Positions 1-12,649 of a stretch of 64,000 nucleotides of DNA are shown piece after piece (the stretch's first letter is position 1; every line of letters begins with the position of its first letter). Made by a program: the position numbers and the translations under genes. The notes under the pieces were generated by a model. The model was not told the origin of the DNA. It did not search any database and saw only the letters and a list, made by a program, of their open reading frames with translations. Origin of the DNA: Apostichopus japonicus (lineage: Eukaryota > Echinodermata > Holothuroidea > Aspidochirotida > Stichopodidae); NCBI RefSeq assembly GCF_037975245.1, contig NC_092576.1, positions 25,123,611 to 25,187,610 on the forward strand, given 5' to 3'.

Positions 1-698
1 TAAAAGCTCTTGATTGTATTCAGTTTTCATACTTTTAAAAATGACCATCTGTGTGCAGTAATTTGGTGTTAGTAAGTAACATGAAAATGCACAAAACTAA
101 TGTTCAACAGGCACTAGATAGTTCTCATGTCCATAGCACAAACCAGGGAGTTGTTCCATTACAACTCCCTGCACGAACAGGCTATTATGATCAGAGTTGT
201 TATGGAACAAATAAAACTCCCTTGTATGATGTTAGCACTGTACTGTGTGACAAAACACTTAAATGCATACATGTGGTAACTTGTTGCTATGATCCGATAC
301 TAGCTGGTTGGGTGTATAAATAGATCACCATTATGCCAACTGCACTGCACATGGTTTCCATTATGTAATAAGTTTCATTTTATGAATTTGTCAATCTGAC
401 ATGTATGCTACTGTATATGTGTAGGCTGCATGTACAACTTATTGTATCTTAATAGTATACAGTAAAAACTGTTGAGAACAGTGATAAACAACATTTTCAA
501 AGTGACAGTTGGGGATCTAAAAAGACCACTGAAAGCCTTCTGTAGCGATATAACATGATACTAAACATTATATATCTCTGCAAGCTAGTGTACCCTGCTT
601 TGAGATGTATGGTTTAAATAAGGTTTTCACAAGTTTGCCCTGTTGACCCAACCACTGGCCTAGACATACCAATAAATAGATCTATCCATGCTTCAAAT
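1..698. other. No recognisable feature
   Basis: AT-rich DNA with a short open frame at 51-323 whose composition looks random and which has no recognisable motif. I see no splice-bounded exon or transposon end here. Confidence 0.5.
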
Positions 699-1040
699 TG
701 AGTTTAATGCTATCCATTACATTTAGGAGTACTCTCTAAAGTGTCTACCTTCACAACATCATATAATAAATTATTAACAATCCATTATCTCTTTATATTT
801 ATGGCAGAGCTGTATTCGAGTCCAATTAGCCAGAGCCCGATCTAAGTCCGAGTCCATCTGGTCTGAGCCAAATACATGACCCATCAAGTCCGAGCCGACT
901 CCAGATACCAAAGATCACCTTTGGTAAAAATTCTTGAACTGTTATGATAATTATGCACCCAGGAGGAAATTTACCTCATGCTATAATTTTTTCGGACCAG
1001 ATAAGTGGCAGCAAGCTCTTCCTGGTTCATAAATGTTATA
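699..1040 (+). repeat. Direct repeat, copy 1
   Basis: This stretch, from 'gagtttaatgctatccatta' on, through 'catcatataataaattatta' and 'atggcagagctgt', returns nearly unchanged at 1,371-1,715. The copies differ by substitutions and small indels. It is probably a dispersed repeat inserted twice or a local duplication. There is no coding potential. Confidence 0.75.
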
Positions 1041-1370
1041 AAACTACTGGGAGGGGAGTCACCAAGGTCCTTCAATACTTTCAGTTACCCAATAAATGCT
1101 AACTAGACGCTCAATAATGCTTCCCACAATGGGGGTGTTGGGTCTAGCAAACCTTAAGTCTAGTGGACCCTCAATATAATGGGCATCCCTCTTGTTGGTA
1201 CTGCATGTGGTATCCTTTTGTTAGTGAAACTAAGAGTTTTATCCTAGTCATTACATTGAGGGATGCTCTTTTTTAAACTCCCTTCTTCACTGCATCGTAT
1301 TGGTGATCCATTATTTCAGTTGTAATGTTGCTAGTACTGTATTTGAGAATCCTTTTGTTAGTGAAACGAA

Positions 1371-1715
1371 GAGTTTAGTGCTATCCATTACATTTAGGAG
1401 TTAACTTTCTAAGTCTCTACCTTCTCAACATCATATAATAAATTATTAACAATCCATTATCTTTTTATATTTATGGCAGAGCTGTAGTCGAGTCCAATTA
1501 GTCTGCGCCAAGTCCGAGCCCACTTGGTATGAGCCAAATTCAAGACCCTTCAAGTCAGAGCCGACTCCAGATATTCAAATATGATCACCTTTGGTAAAAA
1601 TTCTTGAACTGTTATGATAATTATGCACACAGGAGGAAATTTACCTCATGCTATAATTTTTTCGGACCAGATAGGTGGCAGCAAGCTTTTCCTGGTTCAT
1701 AAATGTTCAGCCCGG
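1371..1715 (+). repeat. Direct repeat, copy 2
   Basis: Second copy of the 699-1,040 sequence, in the same orientation about 670 bp downstream. The intervening segment also has a 'ccttttgttagtgaaac' motif twice (near 1,215 and 1,352), so the duplicated unit may be larger than the well-conserved core. Confidence 0.75.
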
Positions 1716-4641
1716 GCGCTCAACTTTCAAACCATGCAGGGAGAGGCAAAATCATATTCAAACCACGACCACCGCCAGGTTAGAACGTGCTTCTGCGAAC
1801 CCTGCTCTACTAAAAGTGATATTCTAGTTACATTTAGGATTGCTCATTAAGATTTTCAAATCATCATCATTGTCATGGTTGCTACTTTTTCTGATGTCAT
1901 CATCATTTGTGAATTATTGTTATTGTTGCCATGTTACATTTGCCAGTATCAATTTTGCTTATTGTTCTCTCAAAATTGCAGAGTAGAAGGAAGAAATGTT
2001 AGCTAATAGTGATTATACCATATGTTCTTGGTCTATAAATTGTTTATGCTGAGGTCAGTATGAACACAAGTGTTTGTAATAGTTTTCCTTTCTGTTAAAG
2101 TATTTTCTGATTCATTTCATTAATTTTATATTTATACTGGAATTTTCAGTAGGTGTTGGCTTCATTGAGGGTCAAAGGCTACTCAAGGTCAGTAGAGTAA
2201 CATAGAGCATCTAACTCAACAAGGAAAAGTTGGTAGTCATATGTAGTGCATATAGGTTTCTGACATTGAGTACTATTCTATAAATTTGTACAGTATAGCA
2301 GAAGCCCATGTGAGATAACTACAGGGTAGATATCTGAAACTGAAAGCCATGTTAACATGATAGTTCAATATTGGAATGATGAATGGAAGTTTGTATGCAG
2401 GTGTATCATGTGCTGAGTGCTCTTAGCCAAGTCAAAGGTTATTTGAGGCCAATATAGGTAAAATCTGAAAACCTTCATGATCCCATACTATCTAGTATCT
2501 GACTAGTAGCTGCTTTAATAGCTGAGTCTTAGGGCAATTAATATATTTATCAGAACAAGTAATGTACCTCAAAAGACTTCTTAAGCTCTTTTGAGCCCCA
2601 TTCAATATTTCAGTGTATTAACTTCATCATTCTTTTAACAAATTTACTCAAAATTGCTAGTTTCATGTTCTGGCAATGAACCTTTGTCATATCATGTTGC
2701 ATGAGTGCTGTAACTGGTTTACAAGCTTGCAAAAGCCTTAAAAGGAGGATAGGGTGTTGGGATAAATAGTTCAAAATAATATTAACAAAATTGTACCATA
2801 TTTTGCTTTTCTTTTTTCCCATATGTTGCCGCTGCTTGAATAAGACTAGTTGATAGGACTTTTTGTGGGCTCCACCTTTGACAACAAGGTACAGTAGACT
2901 TCAACTGCATCTTGTTGGCAACATCCTAGGAAAGTTTCAATAAACACAGATGTTTCTATAAATGAGGAATCTGATGAACATTCCAATACTGCGAGTCTTT
3001 ATTGGACATTTCAGCAGGAGGCAATAACCAATTCTGTTATCGTTACATACTGTAGGTCCTTCATAGAATGCCACTTAAAGAACTGTATTACTTCCTTGGG
3101 AAGGTGAAATTATTGTCAAATACAACATCTGTCAAATATTTAGTTTCCCAACCTGTCCAACTCCCCCCCCCCCACCCCTCCATTTATCCCGAGTAGTTTA
3201 CAGAAACTGGGACAGAACATTTTTTGTGGGAAACAAGGTTAAATAATGTTGTTTGAGGTATTGAGCATTTATCTATATGTCCCTTTCGAATCTAGATAGG
3301 AGGAAGTAGCAAACAATGCAAGGAAAACATGAAGTTCAAGTGGATGCTTTAATTGCTTTTACCCAAAACATTGCTATATTCATTGATAAATATAATCCAC
3401 TTCAAATTCAGTACCATTATACAACATGCAAAAGAGTTATGATATTGATGTACTTTCTGAATTTAGACCATTGCAAGTGAACAAGTTTAACATTGGTTTT
3501 TAATTTGACTGTATGTAGAAAACAGCGGTTACATAATGAACCTCAGATACAATGTCGTGTAAATACATATTACTGCTAGGAGCTGTTTAACAAACAGTGA
3601 AAGAAAAATTTATTACTTGAATATCAAGAGATTCGCAGAACTCCACTCCTTCAACAATATTTACAGTGGTGCAGACTTCAAAGCAGTGCAAGGGCAACAA
3701 CTGCCTATCTCTTTAAGAAATTTCCAAGTGCTTTCATTTCTAGCATTTGCATATGTTCAAAAGAAAAATGACAAATTAAAAGATGTGGTCTTTTCAACAT
3801 GTTACCACATCTCCCCCCCCCCTCTCCCCCATCAAAAAAGTATTGCATGTACAGCAGTAACCCTTTTTGTACATGTGCAATATATGGGGCAGAGCCTTAT
3901 TCATGACTTGACCAAGCCCTTTATCCATTTGAATAGCACAAGTTATGTCAGTGGTATTCACATCAATGCCTCATAGAAAATGTGCCTCATGGTAAATTTT
4001 CTAGCTGATAGTATGAATGTGAATGAGCTGAAGTTGTAGAAGTTGCTTATATTGTTTATATATTTCTGAAAGTAACATGAAATTTCATATTGATTTTTAA
4101 TGAAAATATTTGCATTTATCAGTAATAAACAGAAAGAAGACATAATGATTTCTGCTATAGTGTCTTATCTCTGCCTCTTATGTTAAAATTGTGTTCATTG
4201 GTTGGTCCTTGTACTTGAACATATTGCTCCCTAACTCAGCAAAGCCATATTCGAAGTGTTATTAGTGCTGGGAAGTGTTATTTCCAACGATCTAGGAGGT
4301 CTTTATAGCTGAAAATTTCCCCCGTACGCTGAGCGCCAACCCATGGTGGCACTCCACTCAGGTAGTAACAAGACGCCCTCCCAGGAATTGGTCAAGCCCC
4401 CCCCCCCAAGCGCCCACCCCCTCCACTGGAACAATCCTGGCTACGTCACTACATGTACCACAGGTTTATCTGATATCAAAGTGAAAGCGGCTTTCCACAA
4501 GAATAAAGAAAGCATATCTACATTTTTGTGTAACACCTACACAACTCAATCCCCACGCAAACAAGACTACCTACGTATAGTTTTCATTAAGGATTCCAAT
4601 AAATCCTGCAATTTCCTACCAATAACATATGGAAAGTCACT
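1716..4641. other. No recognisable gene
   Basis: Non-coding looking AT-rich DNA with short C-runs near 3,165, 3,813 and 4,397. The 119-codon frame at 3,617 and the 106-codon frame at 4,343 show no family motif and no supporting splice structure, so I do not call them. Confidence 0.45.
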
Positions 4642-4649
4642 CCTGTTAT

Positions 4650-5020
4650 CGTGGCGGAGCTAGGGGTATTGGTAAGAGGGGGTGAGAATGGTCTGTATGG
4701 GCGCTTTCGACTTTATCTAAGCGGAGCGCCACCACAGGTTGGCACAGAGCGTACAGAAATCTTTTGAGTAAAGATACTCCCTATATGGCCGGAAATGACC
4801 CTTTCCGGGCCTGGCTAATTTACAGATAAACGAAGAATAAATAGGTGTCATCGCCAACAAAATGTGACAAATGTCAATAGGTAGATGAGAGCGCCATAAA
4901 AAAGTCAATAATCGCGAATAAGTAAAAAAAGTGATAAATAGCTGAAAAGGGCGCCAGCAGTCCATATGAGTCCGTTTGGGGGGGTGCATCCGCCCTGACT
5001 GTATTGACGCTCCGCCACTG
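4650..5020 (+). mobile_element. hAT-type MITE, copy M1
   Basis: A 371 bp element bounded by CAGTGGCGGAGC-type inverted termini. The left end has lost one base (CGTGGCGGAGC) and the right end reads GCTCCGCCACTG. It has no coding capacity. The same element occurs at 6,742 and, split, at 18,823. The M3 copy has a clean 8-bp target duplication, which fits the hAT superfamily. Here the left 8 bp (CCTGTTAT) and right 8 bp (TTGGGAGC) differ, and both are found exchanged around M2. Confidence 0.85.
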
Positions 5021-6741
5021 TTGGGAGCTCAGTGTAGGAAGAGAAGGGGGGAGAGGGACGGTATTTTTTAACGGTTTGGGTGAGTGTCTGCAATGATTCG
5101 TAATGACATGTTATCGCAAGCGTTCAACATGCTCAAATAAAAAGAATGAATGAGGAGGAATTCATATCACTTTTCAATCATTTTTTGAAACAAATTGAGC
5201 GAATTGATCGCTAGTAATCTTGAAATTGGTTTTATCACGGTCATTGTCATGTTTCTCATATGTACCTTTCTCATATAAAAGAATTCTGTACGTAATGTTA
5301 TCAGAAATACTTTTAAAATGATACCAAAGAGATTAAAAATTCTTTTCGAATTTGTTAATAACATTGTCTTTTAAGAGACACCGTAGACACGTTGCTCGGT
5401 TGGGTTTACTGCAATAGTGGCAAATGGAGACCAATATCCGCACTTAGTGGACCTAATGTTATAGTCGTGCATTGACCTTGAACAGAGGGGGCCTACCGTG
5501 AAAACGTACGGAAAATTCATCCTTTTATATCTCAGCGAGACAATTCCACTGGATACAATAATACGGCTCAAAAGTCCTTAGATGTGGTCATCATAACAAT
5601 CACAATAAAAGATATGTATGAAAAGCAGATTAAAGATATGATAGAAACTCAAATGTGGACCAAAAAACGATGTCCCTACGGATGCCGTTTAGTGACATTT
5701 ACATAATTTGTGTGTAGTAGGTTCCGTAGCTCTTTTGTGGAAAAAATTTGTAATATGCTTAAAGTTGGTAGTTCATCCATGCTTTAGATTAATGAGAGAC
5801 ATAGATCATCACGTTTTATGAGGAGGGAGGCTATTTTTAAAAATCTGGGTAATAGGTACTGTAACTCTTTTCTTGGAGAAAGCTTGGAATATGCGGATAA
5901 GGAAGAAAGTTTCGAGTTCCTCCCACGCATTAGATAAATGAGGGACCTAGTTATCACGCTTTGCGAGGATATCTCATATGTTAAGTGTAAGAGAAGCGGT
6001 GATTGTAAGGAATGGAAAGGGAGAATGGGGGGGGGGTAAATGATGTTACCAGGGGGACCTAATAATTTGTCCTAAATGAGATTTAAAAAATTCATTAATG
6101 TAAGTAAATTTCATTACTGCCTGCTCTCGCTGATTTCTTTTAACCCTATAGAGCGGAGTGTGTGAGGTGAAGAAGGGTAGGGCAGGATGGGGGAGGGATG
6201 ATAAATGACGATGTAACCAGGGGGCTGATAATTCGTTCAATAAGAGATTTGAATATATATATACAAATGTAAGTTCATATCATTACTGCCTGCTCTCACT
6301 GATTTCTTTCAACCCTAAGTTACGCTTATCGGAAGACTATACGCCGATAATACAATTCTTTAACAAGGAGATGCTTCTAATTTATTAAACTGTGTAACTT
6401 TCACTAATCTATTTGGAAAACATATGCTTTTAAGTTGAAAGACTCAATAAGGATCAATTAAGTAGAACAAAGATCGTTTCGTGCTGCGTGTAAGGATGAA
6501 GTTTCCTACATTGGGATGGAAGAGTATCAGGGAGTGTAAGATTGAGTGGGAAGTTAAATGACGGTGTAACTGAGAAATTAAAAAAAAAATCTTAGTGATA
6601 AAATCATTATTGCTTGCTCTTTGCTGATTTAACATTAGAATAAGTGTCGCTAATCATTAGATATTCCTTTAACATACGAGGTTCGGTTGGGGAAGGGGGG
6701 GGGGGATACTAGACGGATTGACGGGGAAGAAGATTGGGAGC
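5021..6741. repeat. Segment between two MITE copies, with degenerate tandem repeats
   Basis: This segment begins and ends with TTGGGAGC (5,021-5,028 and 6,734-6,741). Between about 5,990 and 6,640 a loose repeat recurs three times: a G-rich tract, then 'aaatgacg-tgtaac', then 'cattactgcctgctct-gctgattt'. The best-matching copies are near 6,030-6,140 and 6,200-6,310, with a more diverged one at 6,550-6,635. No gene is visible. Confidence 0.55.
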
Positions 6742-7070
6742 CAGTGGCGGAGCTAGGGATATTGGTCAGAGGGGCGAGAAAGGTCTGTACGGGCGCTTTC
6801 GACTTTAACTAAGCGGAGCGCCACCACAGGTTGGCGCAGAGCGTACAGAAATCTTTTGAGTAAAGATACTCCCTATATGGCCGGAAATGACCCTTTAGGT
6901 ATAGGTGTCATCGCCAACAAAATGTGACAAATGTCAATAGGTAGATGAGAGCGCAATAAAAAAGTAAATAATCGCGAATAAGTAAAAAGTGGTGAATAGC
7001 TGAAAAGGGCGCCAGCTTCCCATTTGAGTCCGCCCCCCCCCCGCCTGACTGTATGGACGCTCCGCCACTG
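6742..7070 (+). mobile_element. hAT-type MITE, copy M2
   Basis: A 329 bp copy of the same MITE, starting CAGTGGCGGAGC and ending GCTCCGCCACTG. Relative to M1 it has an internal deletion after 'ggaaatgaccctt'. It is flanked by TTGGGAGC on the left and CCTGTTAT on the right, the reciprocal of M1. Confidence 0.87.
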
Positions 7071-7241
7071 CCTGTTATGACATTATAAACAAATACTGAT
7101 ATGAGATGAGTGTGGTATATACCTACTGACGACTGATAACAGTATTATAGTGCATGTTCTAGCCTTTTGACATCGTATGAATCTAGCAGATAACGTACAG
7201 GTACCGTCTGGTACCATTATCCGTTTTGAGTGCTATTTAGG

Positions 7242-8137
7242 GGTTCTAGGACAAAATCCCCCGGACAAAATCCCCCCAGACAATATCCCCCTGACCCATA
7301 CAAAGCCTGCCTGCAACAACCAGGGATGGCCCAGGTGTGACAGTCAAGGCATGGGACATTGCACTGGTTAGGGTACCGTTCAGGGGATTGGTCAGGGGAC
7401 TGGTCACGGTACTAGTGAGGGTACTGGCGAGTGTAACTGTGAGGGCTCCTGTTAGGGTACCTGTGAGGGTACCGGTCAAGGTACTGGTCATGTGACTGGT
7501 CAGGGTACCGATCATCATACTGGTCACTCTACCAGTCAAGGTTCCACTCAGTGTACTGGTTAGGGTACTGGTCAGGATACCAGTCCGGATTCTGGTCAAG
7601 GGACTGGTCGGGAGATCATTGAGGGTAATTGCGAGGCTACCTGTTAGTGTGGCCATGGGAGATAGCTCCATGGTGTGACATTTAAGGGACCGGTCAAGGT
7701 ACTGGTCAAATTACTGTTTATTGTACCAGTACTAGTAAGGGTACGTGTCAGGGTGCCTTTCAGGATACCAGTTGGGATACCGGTCGAGGTACCGGCCGGG
7801 GTACAGTCCAGGGTACTGGTCAGGGAGGGGTACCGGTGGGGGTAACTGTCAGGGTACCGGTCGGGGTATGGTCGGAGTACTGGTCCGGGAACCACTGAGA
7901 GTACCACTGAGAGTACCAATGGAAATACTGGTGAGGGTACCGGATGACGGTACTGGATGACGATACCGGGGACCGGGATGACGCATTTTTGTAAAGAATT
8001 GATGGGAATTTTTTATAGCTTGGGGAGATTTTGGCTTGGGTGGATTTTGTCCTAGGGGGATTTTGTCCAGGGGGATTTTGGATCTGGGGGATTTTGTCCT
8101 AGGGGGACTTTGTCCGGGGGGATTTTGTCCTGTCACC
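7242..8137. mobile_element. Inverted-repeat element with 9-bp target duplication
   Basis: The direct repeat CTATTTAGG flanks this unit (7,233-7,241 and 8,138-8,146). The termini are inverted: the left starts GGTTCTAGGACAAAATCC and the reverse complement of the right starts GGTGACAGGACAAAATCC. Both ends carry iterated GGACAAAATCCCCC motifs. The interior is a minisatellite. A 9-bp duplication suggests a Mutator-like (MULE) origin, although 8 bp (hAT-like) cannot be excluded. There is no transposase. Confidence 0.7.
7371..7975 (+). repeat. GGTACYGGTCAG minisatellite
   Basis: About 600 bp of degenerate tandem units of about 12 bp, with a consensus close to GGTACTGGTCAG / GGTACCGGTCAG. A 70 bp interruption lies near 7,620-7,690. 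Every reading frame is open in places and gives Thr-Leu-Thr-Gly or Tyr-Arg-Ser type low-complexity peptides. These are a by-product of the repeat, not genes. Confidence 0.88.
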
Positions 8138-8146
8138 CTATTTAGG

Positions 8147-11100
8147 TATTAGTATTGGACCAAAAACAGTATTAATGTCGGCACGAAACAAACGTTAAAG
8201 AAAGCTCAAATGTTGTTTGTCCATCACTAACATCCCTGGTGGAACCATGGAAATATTTGAAAATTGTCAGCACTGTGGCAAGTCCCCAGACATTTTGATA
8301 TGTTACCATTATAGTTAACAAATTGGGTAAAGCCTGTTCAGGGAATGATGATAAGCAGCCCCTCCACTTTTATGTTTTTGACAAAATACTATACACTCAA
8401 AGCCAGATTTTTAAAGCAAAAAAATTATGGCAAGAACTAATGGTATACTGGCAGTTTTGAACTAAAATCGACAGTGAATATTACATGAATTGCATCAGAA
8501 CATAATTTAAGTAATGTATAAATGCATGCGCAGTTGCAACTGTTCACTGTATGTTTATTTTTTTTCACTCCTCAGAGGAATACTGCTACAAACAGTCAAA
8601 CAACAAACAATTTTCAATTGATCAGGAATACAACAGAAAGTGTCCCTTTCTGTACACTACAGTATACTGTGTTGCTGACTCAAAACATAAACAGAGATAG
8701 AGGCAGTGAATGCGATTGCTTAAAATTCATCAAAAATTGTTGACGATTTGTTTTTTTAAACTTCTACCCAGAAATCTGGCTTATTACCAAACACATACAG
8801 TAGTGGAGATTAGCATGATATTAAAAGACGAGACACAATAAAAATTGTACAATCATATTCAAGCAGTTGATTGTATTTTCAATCCCAGTTTATATTTTCC
8901 ACGAGATTTATTTCACATAAACCAGGATACTTGCACTATTTCATGACCTCAATTTACTGACCTCTCTCATACATGAGAAACATTTTGGAAACTAACTTAT
9001 ACCTCAAGTATTTATCTAGACTTACCAGTATAGGCTGTATCTAATACCGTAACCAATGCAAATTACCACAATATCATGGAGTTTCCATGCTTGGAGGGAC
9101 AAAATTATACACAATACCTCTGGATTGCACAATTTCAAACCTATAGTTACAAATGTTGTGGTTTTACAGTATGTTTCATTGGGCTGCACTAGGTTTCCAT
9201 GACATTGGTGCTAGTTGCATGTGCCTTTGCTGTATTCACTCCCCTCAATTTTGAGGGGAAATAATTTAATTTTGTTTAAAGAATAAACTGGTTCTTGGTG
9301 TAATAAAAGACCACAAGCTTTCAGTAATTAAGTCAGGCCTAACATTGTAAACTTTTCCCATAGCATAACCCCTGAACCCCACTTGTAGAATTGTGAAACT
9401 GTGGTTCAGAAACAATGCAGTGTACCCCTGGAGATTTTGAGGGATAAAAGTTTGAAAGATTTTTATCATAGTAATCTGCTTAACAAATACCCTTAGTCCT
9501 GCACAAGTATCTGTGTGGTGGTTGTTGAAAATTACTGTACTATGGCTTGCTGATCTTGCTTGGAATACAAAATTAAAACATCTTAAAACATAAGAAATGC
9601 ATTTAAGAACAGTTAAAGCAAGGTAAGGCAGCAAAATATCCAATAACCTCAACACTTAAGCATCAGGACCACTTCAGTTGTATAACAAGTTCCATGTTCT
9701 TGACAAGCAGCTGCAAATGTTCCCTAATACTTACAAAAACATGTAGTGCCACAATGTCACCAAACTAAAATATTTCAAGAAGTACATTGCAAAAGAATGA
9801 GTCCATTTATACAGTTAAATATGTAGAAGACTTCCCATGAAGACTGGTCTGCATTCTCTTGGTTCTGTCTGCTTGAAGCTTATAATATTAATTTCCTCTA
9901 TATTTTATATGGTGTAACAGTGTAACATATCCTGGAACTAGTTAGTTTTCTGTTACTGCTCTGCATTTATGTGAAGCAAATACTACATTACTGTGCCAAT
10001 TCAACAACTATTCCCAGCAACTTCCTAACTCCATTGAAAGATGTGCTGTGTCCCAGAGGATATACATGAAATGTGTGAATCTACTTCGTGATTTACAGGA
10101 CATACTTTTGCTTTGCTTGGCATCGGCTTCTATGCAAGCTTTTAATTGATAAGCCCAAGGAGCTACTGTGTCACTATGTACAGCATGATGAAAAGCTTGG
10201 TTGATGATTGTATTCATCCCACTGTAAACTGTGTGATAATCTTGCCTGGCATTTCTAATTAGAGCATATCCTTTGCTGTATTAGCCTGTAGATCTATCCA
10301 TCTGTTGGTACAAAAAGAAAAGCTTTCTCTTAAAGATATGCTGATTTGGTCCCAATTATAGCACGCGCAATATAGCTTGGAATGTTTTGCGATTACCGGT
10401 TAGACCTCACATGACCTCACACTCTACAAATGAAGAAAACAATGAACTGCTTTACAAAACTAAATCTCCTGTAATTCAGCCAATATTTTAATCATCTCAC
10501 AACCTTTCATATATACTATTTTCACTGTAAATTTCAATTCGTTTATAAATCCATCCCATTTTGGGCCCATTAATTCTTGATTCATCTTGCCTTGTATACA
10601 ACATTACACATTTTATTTATGCAGCCATGCATTCAATTGGAGCTGAAACAGCTCCCTACCATAGCAAGTGCTTTTAAAAGTTGCAAGTCATTCAAGCTTT
10701 ACCAATTGTAAAGATTTCAAAATTTAAATATACATGTACATTTTATGTGGACCTAGCCTGACAATTTGGTGTTGTCCTGCATTGACCTTTAAGATTAAAA
10801 ACCAGAGAGTGGATATAGCTCTAGTGTAGTTAAATACTATGGACATAGAGGAAAAGATACCACCACATTAACCAGATCATACACAAGTTTTCATCCCTTC
10901 TGATTGTTTCTTTCTTCATTCCATAACTTTGGAATAAAGTACCTCAGATGTTACTCGTATTTGAGATAATAGAGTCCTATGGTATCAAGTTTATGCGATG
11001 TCAAACCTACAGAATATTAACTTACTTTTTGGTTAATTCAGAAAATATCTTCCATTTTGCTGTCAATGATGCAGTAGGTCACCACATCAGTCTGTCCCAG

Positions 11101-11150
11101 ACGGCATCTGTGCTCTAGCTATGACTGCTACCGTTCCAACATTGACTTTT
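8147..11150. other. No recognisable gene; possible 3' UTR of a minus-strand gene on the right
   Basis: AT-rich sequence without transposon ends. A minus-strand open frame of 129 codons (9,266-9,655) lacks motifs. On the minus strand an AATAAA lies at about 10,611-10,616, which could be a polyadenylation signal for the ankyrin-like remnant at 11,151-11,246. That link is speculative. Confidence 0.35.
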
Positions 11151-11246
11151 TCACTGCATGGCAGCTACATCGTACAGTGTTATTCCCTTGGATAGTGGGC
11201 TGTTGTCATTCATCTTGAGATTGAGAATGTTGATCATCAAATTTGT
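11151..11246 (-). pseudogene. Ankyrin-repeat-like terminal exon or remnant
   Basis: On the minus strand a good splice acceptor (tttttctcag-like, ending at 11,247) opens a 32-codon frame containing NSPLSKGITLYDVAAMQ and then a TGA. The G-x-T-x-x-D-V-A-A core resembles the first helix of an ankyrin repeat. Just past the stop, in another frame, RLGQTDVVTYCI resembles the second helix of the same repeat. I infer either a true C-terminal exon or, more likely, an ankyrin-repeat gene broken by a short insertion or frameshift. No other exon of this gene was identified. A possible non-coding first exon with a GTAAGG donor sits on the same strand ending at 13,221. Confidence 0.3.
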
Positions 11247-12354
11247 CTGAGAAAACATTAACAGTGCCAATCAAATAAATATCAAATGGTCAGAGTGTAG
11301 ATGTGCATTATTTCAATTTTTATTGTACACTTCTCTCCAATATATTTTGGGCCAATACAGAGCTCAGATCTTTAACACTGAATATTGCACATTTAGTCAA
11401 CTTGGTATTACTTATGGATCTAAATAGACTTAACAAAATGACTTACTGTATATGCAAGGGAGGGGATAGAAGGCTTTATCAAATTTTTGTGTTATATAGA
11501 TTTTTGGAGGATGTTAACTTTTAATTAGGTGCACTCAGCTTTTGTAATAGTTACATTATGGAATTGTACTGACTCAATAACCTTTTGGATGCATGGCATT
11601 GTTATTTTGTACAAATTTTGGCTAGTTATAAATAAGACACTTGAAACACAATGCATCACTTGAGAGACTTAGATTAAAGGTATTCTGCATTGGCCCAAAT
11701 TTGATGCTGGATTTTCAAGTATTATATCCTTTAACTGTTTTTATTGATACCCTCACTGGGATATTCAGACATCTTACAGTACAGTGGTGTTTAGAATGTC
11801 TGAGAATATTTTGGAGAGTAAAGACTTCCAAGAACGTTTTGAAAAGTTCTAGCAATTATAGCATCTCTTATTCAATACAGGCTACTTGTAAGTTACATTT
11901 GCATGGTGACTTCAGTCTGTAATAATCTAGGCATAGCTACTGTACAGTATAGTAAAGGCTTCATAATTGACGCACCCCCGTAATTGACGCACCTTAAATT
12001 ATTACTAGCAATGATACAGCAGGCCACCTAAACTTTTTTGCAGTCACACAGAATTACATATTTCATGAGTTTGAATCCATTTGAGGTATTTGCTGACCAA
12101 ATTGTGGTATTTTTTAAGCTTTTAACACCCCCCCCCCCCTCCAGTTTTGCACGTTTTTTGGCCATTTGGAAATCTTACACCCTTAAAATACCCAACATTA
12201 CCTCAATATGAAAACACTACTCTCTGGGACATGACCTGTCAGAGCTTAGAGGCTCAGAGCATAGCAAACAGCATCTAAAGTCAATGGATGTATACTAAGG
12301 CCTACACTACAGTTAGCTTATCGACGAATGTGTCAATTTAGGGGTATGAAAGAA

Positions 12355-12649
12355 GGCCGTGGCTATTCTGACGACTAGTCGTAACAATTAGTTATAAACT
12401 ATTCTTACGACATCGGCGAATTCATGCGAATTCAAAGTAAATAAAGCAACTGCGCATGTAGTAGGGGTAACCCTGACCCTAACTCTAACCCCTAAATCCA
12501 ATCCTAACCCTAACCTTAACCCTAACCGGAAATTATTGTTACTCCTGTTGTAAAAATAGTACTCCTAGTCGTAAAATAGCCACGTTATAGCAACTGCGCA
12601 TGCGAAAAGGGAATTATTGTTACGACTAGTCATAAGAATAGCCACTTTG
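12355..12649. mobile_element. Nested MITE with 9-bp target duplication
   Basis: ATGAAAGAA flanks this 295 bp unit on both sides (12,346-12,354 and 12,650-12,658). The inverted termini share GTGGCTATTCT and the internal ACTAGTCGTAACAAT. The middle contains a telomere-like repeat tract. The 9-bp duplication fits a Mutator-like non-autonomous element (inference). It sits inside the 11,957-12,849 element, so it is the younger of the two. Confidence 0.72.
12468..12527 (+). repeat. Interstitial telomere-like repeat
   Basis: About 60 bp of CCCTAA/CCTAAC units, partly degenerate (for example 'ccctaaccttaaccctaacc'). This is the complement of the TTAGGG telomere repeat of most animals. It lies in the centre of the MITE above, so it is probably element cargo and not a chromosome-fusion scar. 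Confidence 0.75.

Noticed and set aside
7246-8136. Thr/Leu/Gly-rich frames of up to 141 codons
   Set aside because: They follow the 12 bp minisatellite; all frames and both strands are equally open.
9266-9655. 129-codon minus-strand frame
   Set aside because: No motif, no splice context and AT-driven composition. Long chance frames are expected in 64 kb of this DNA.
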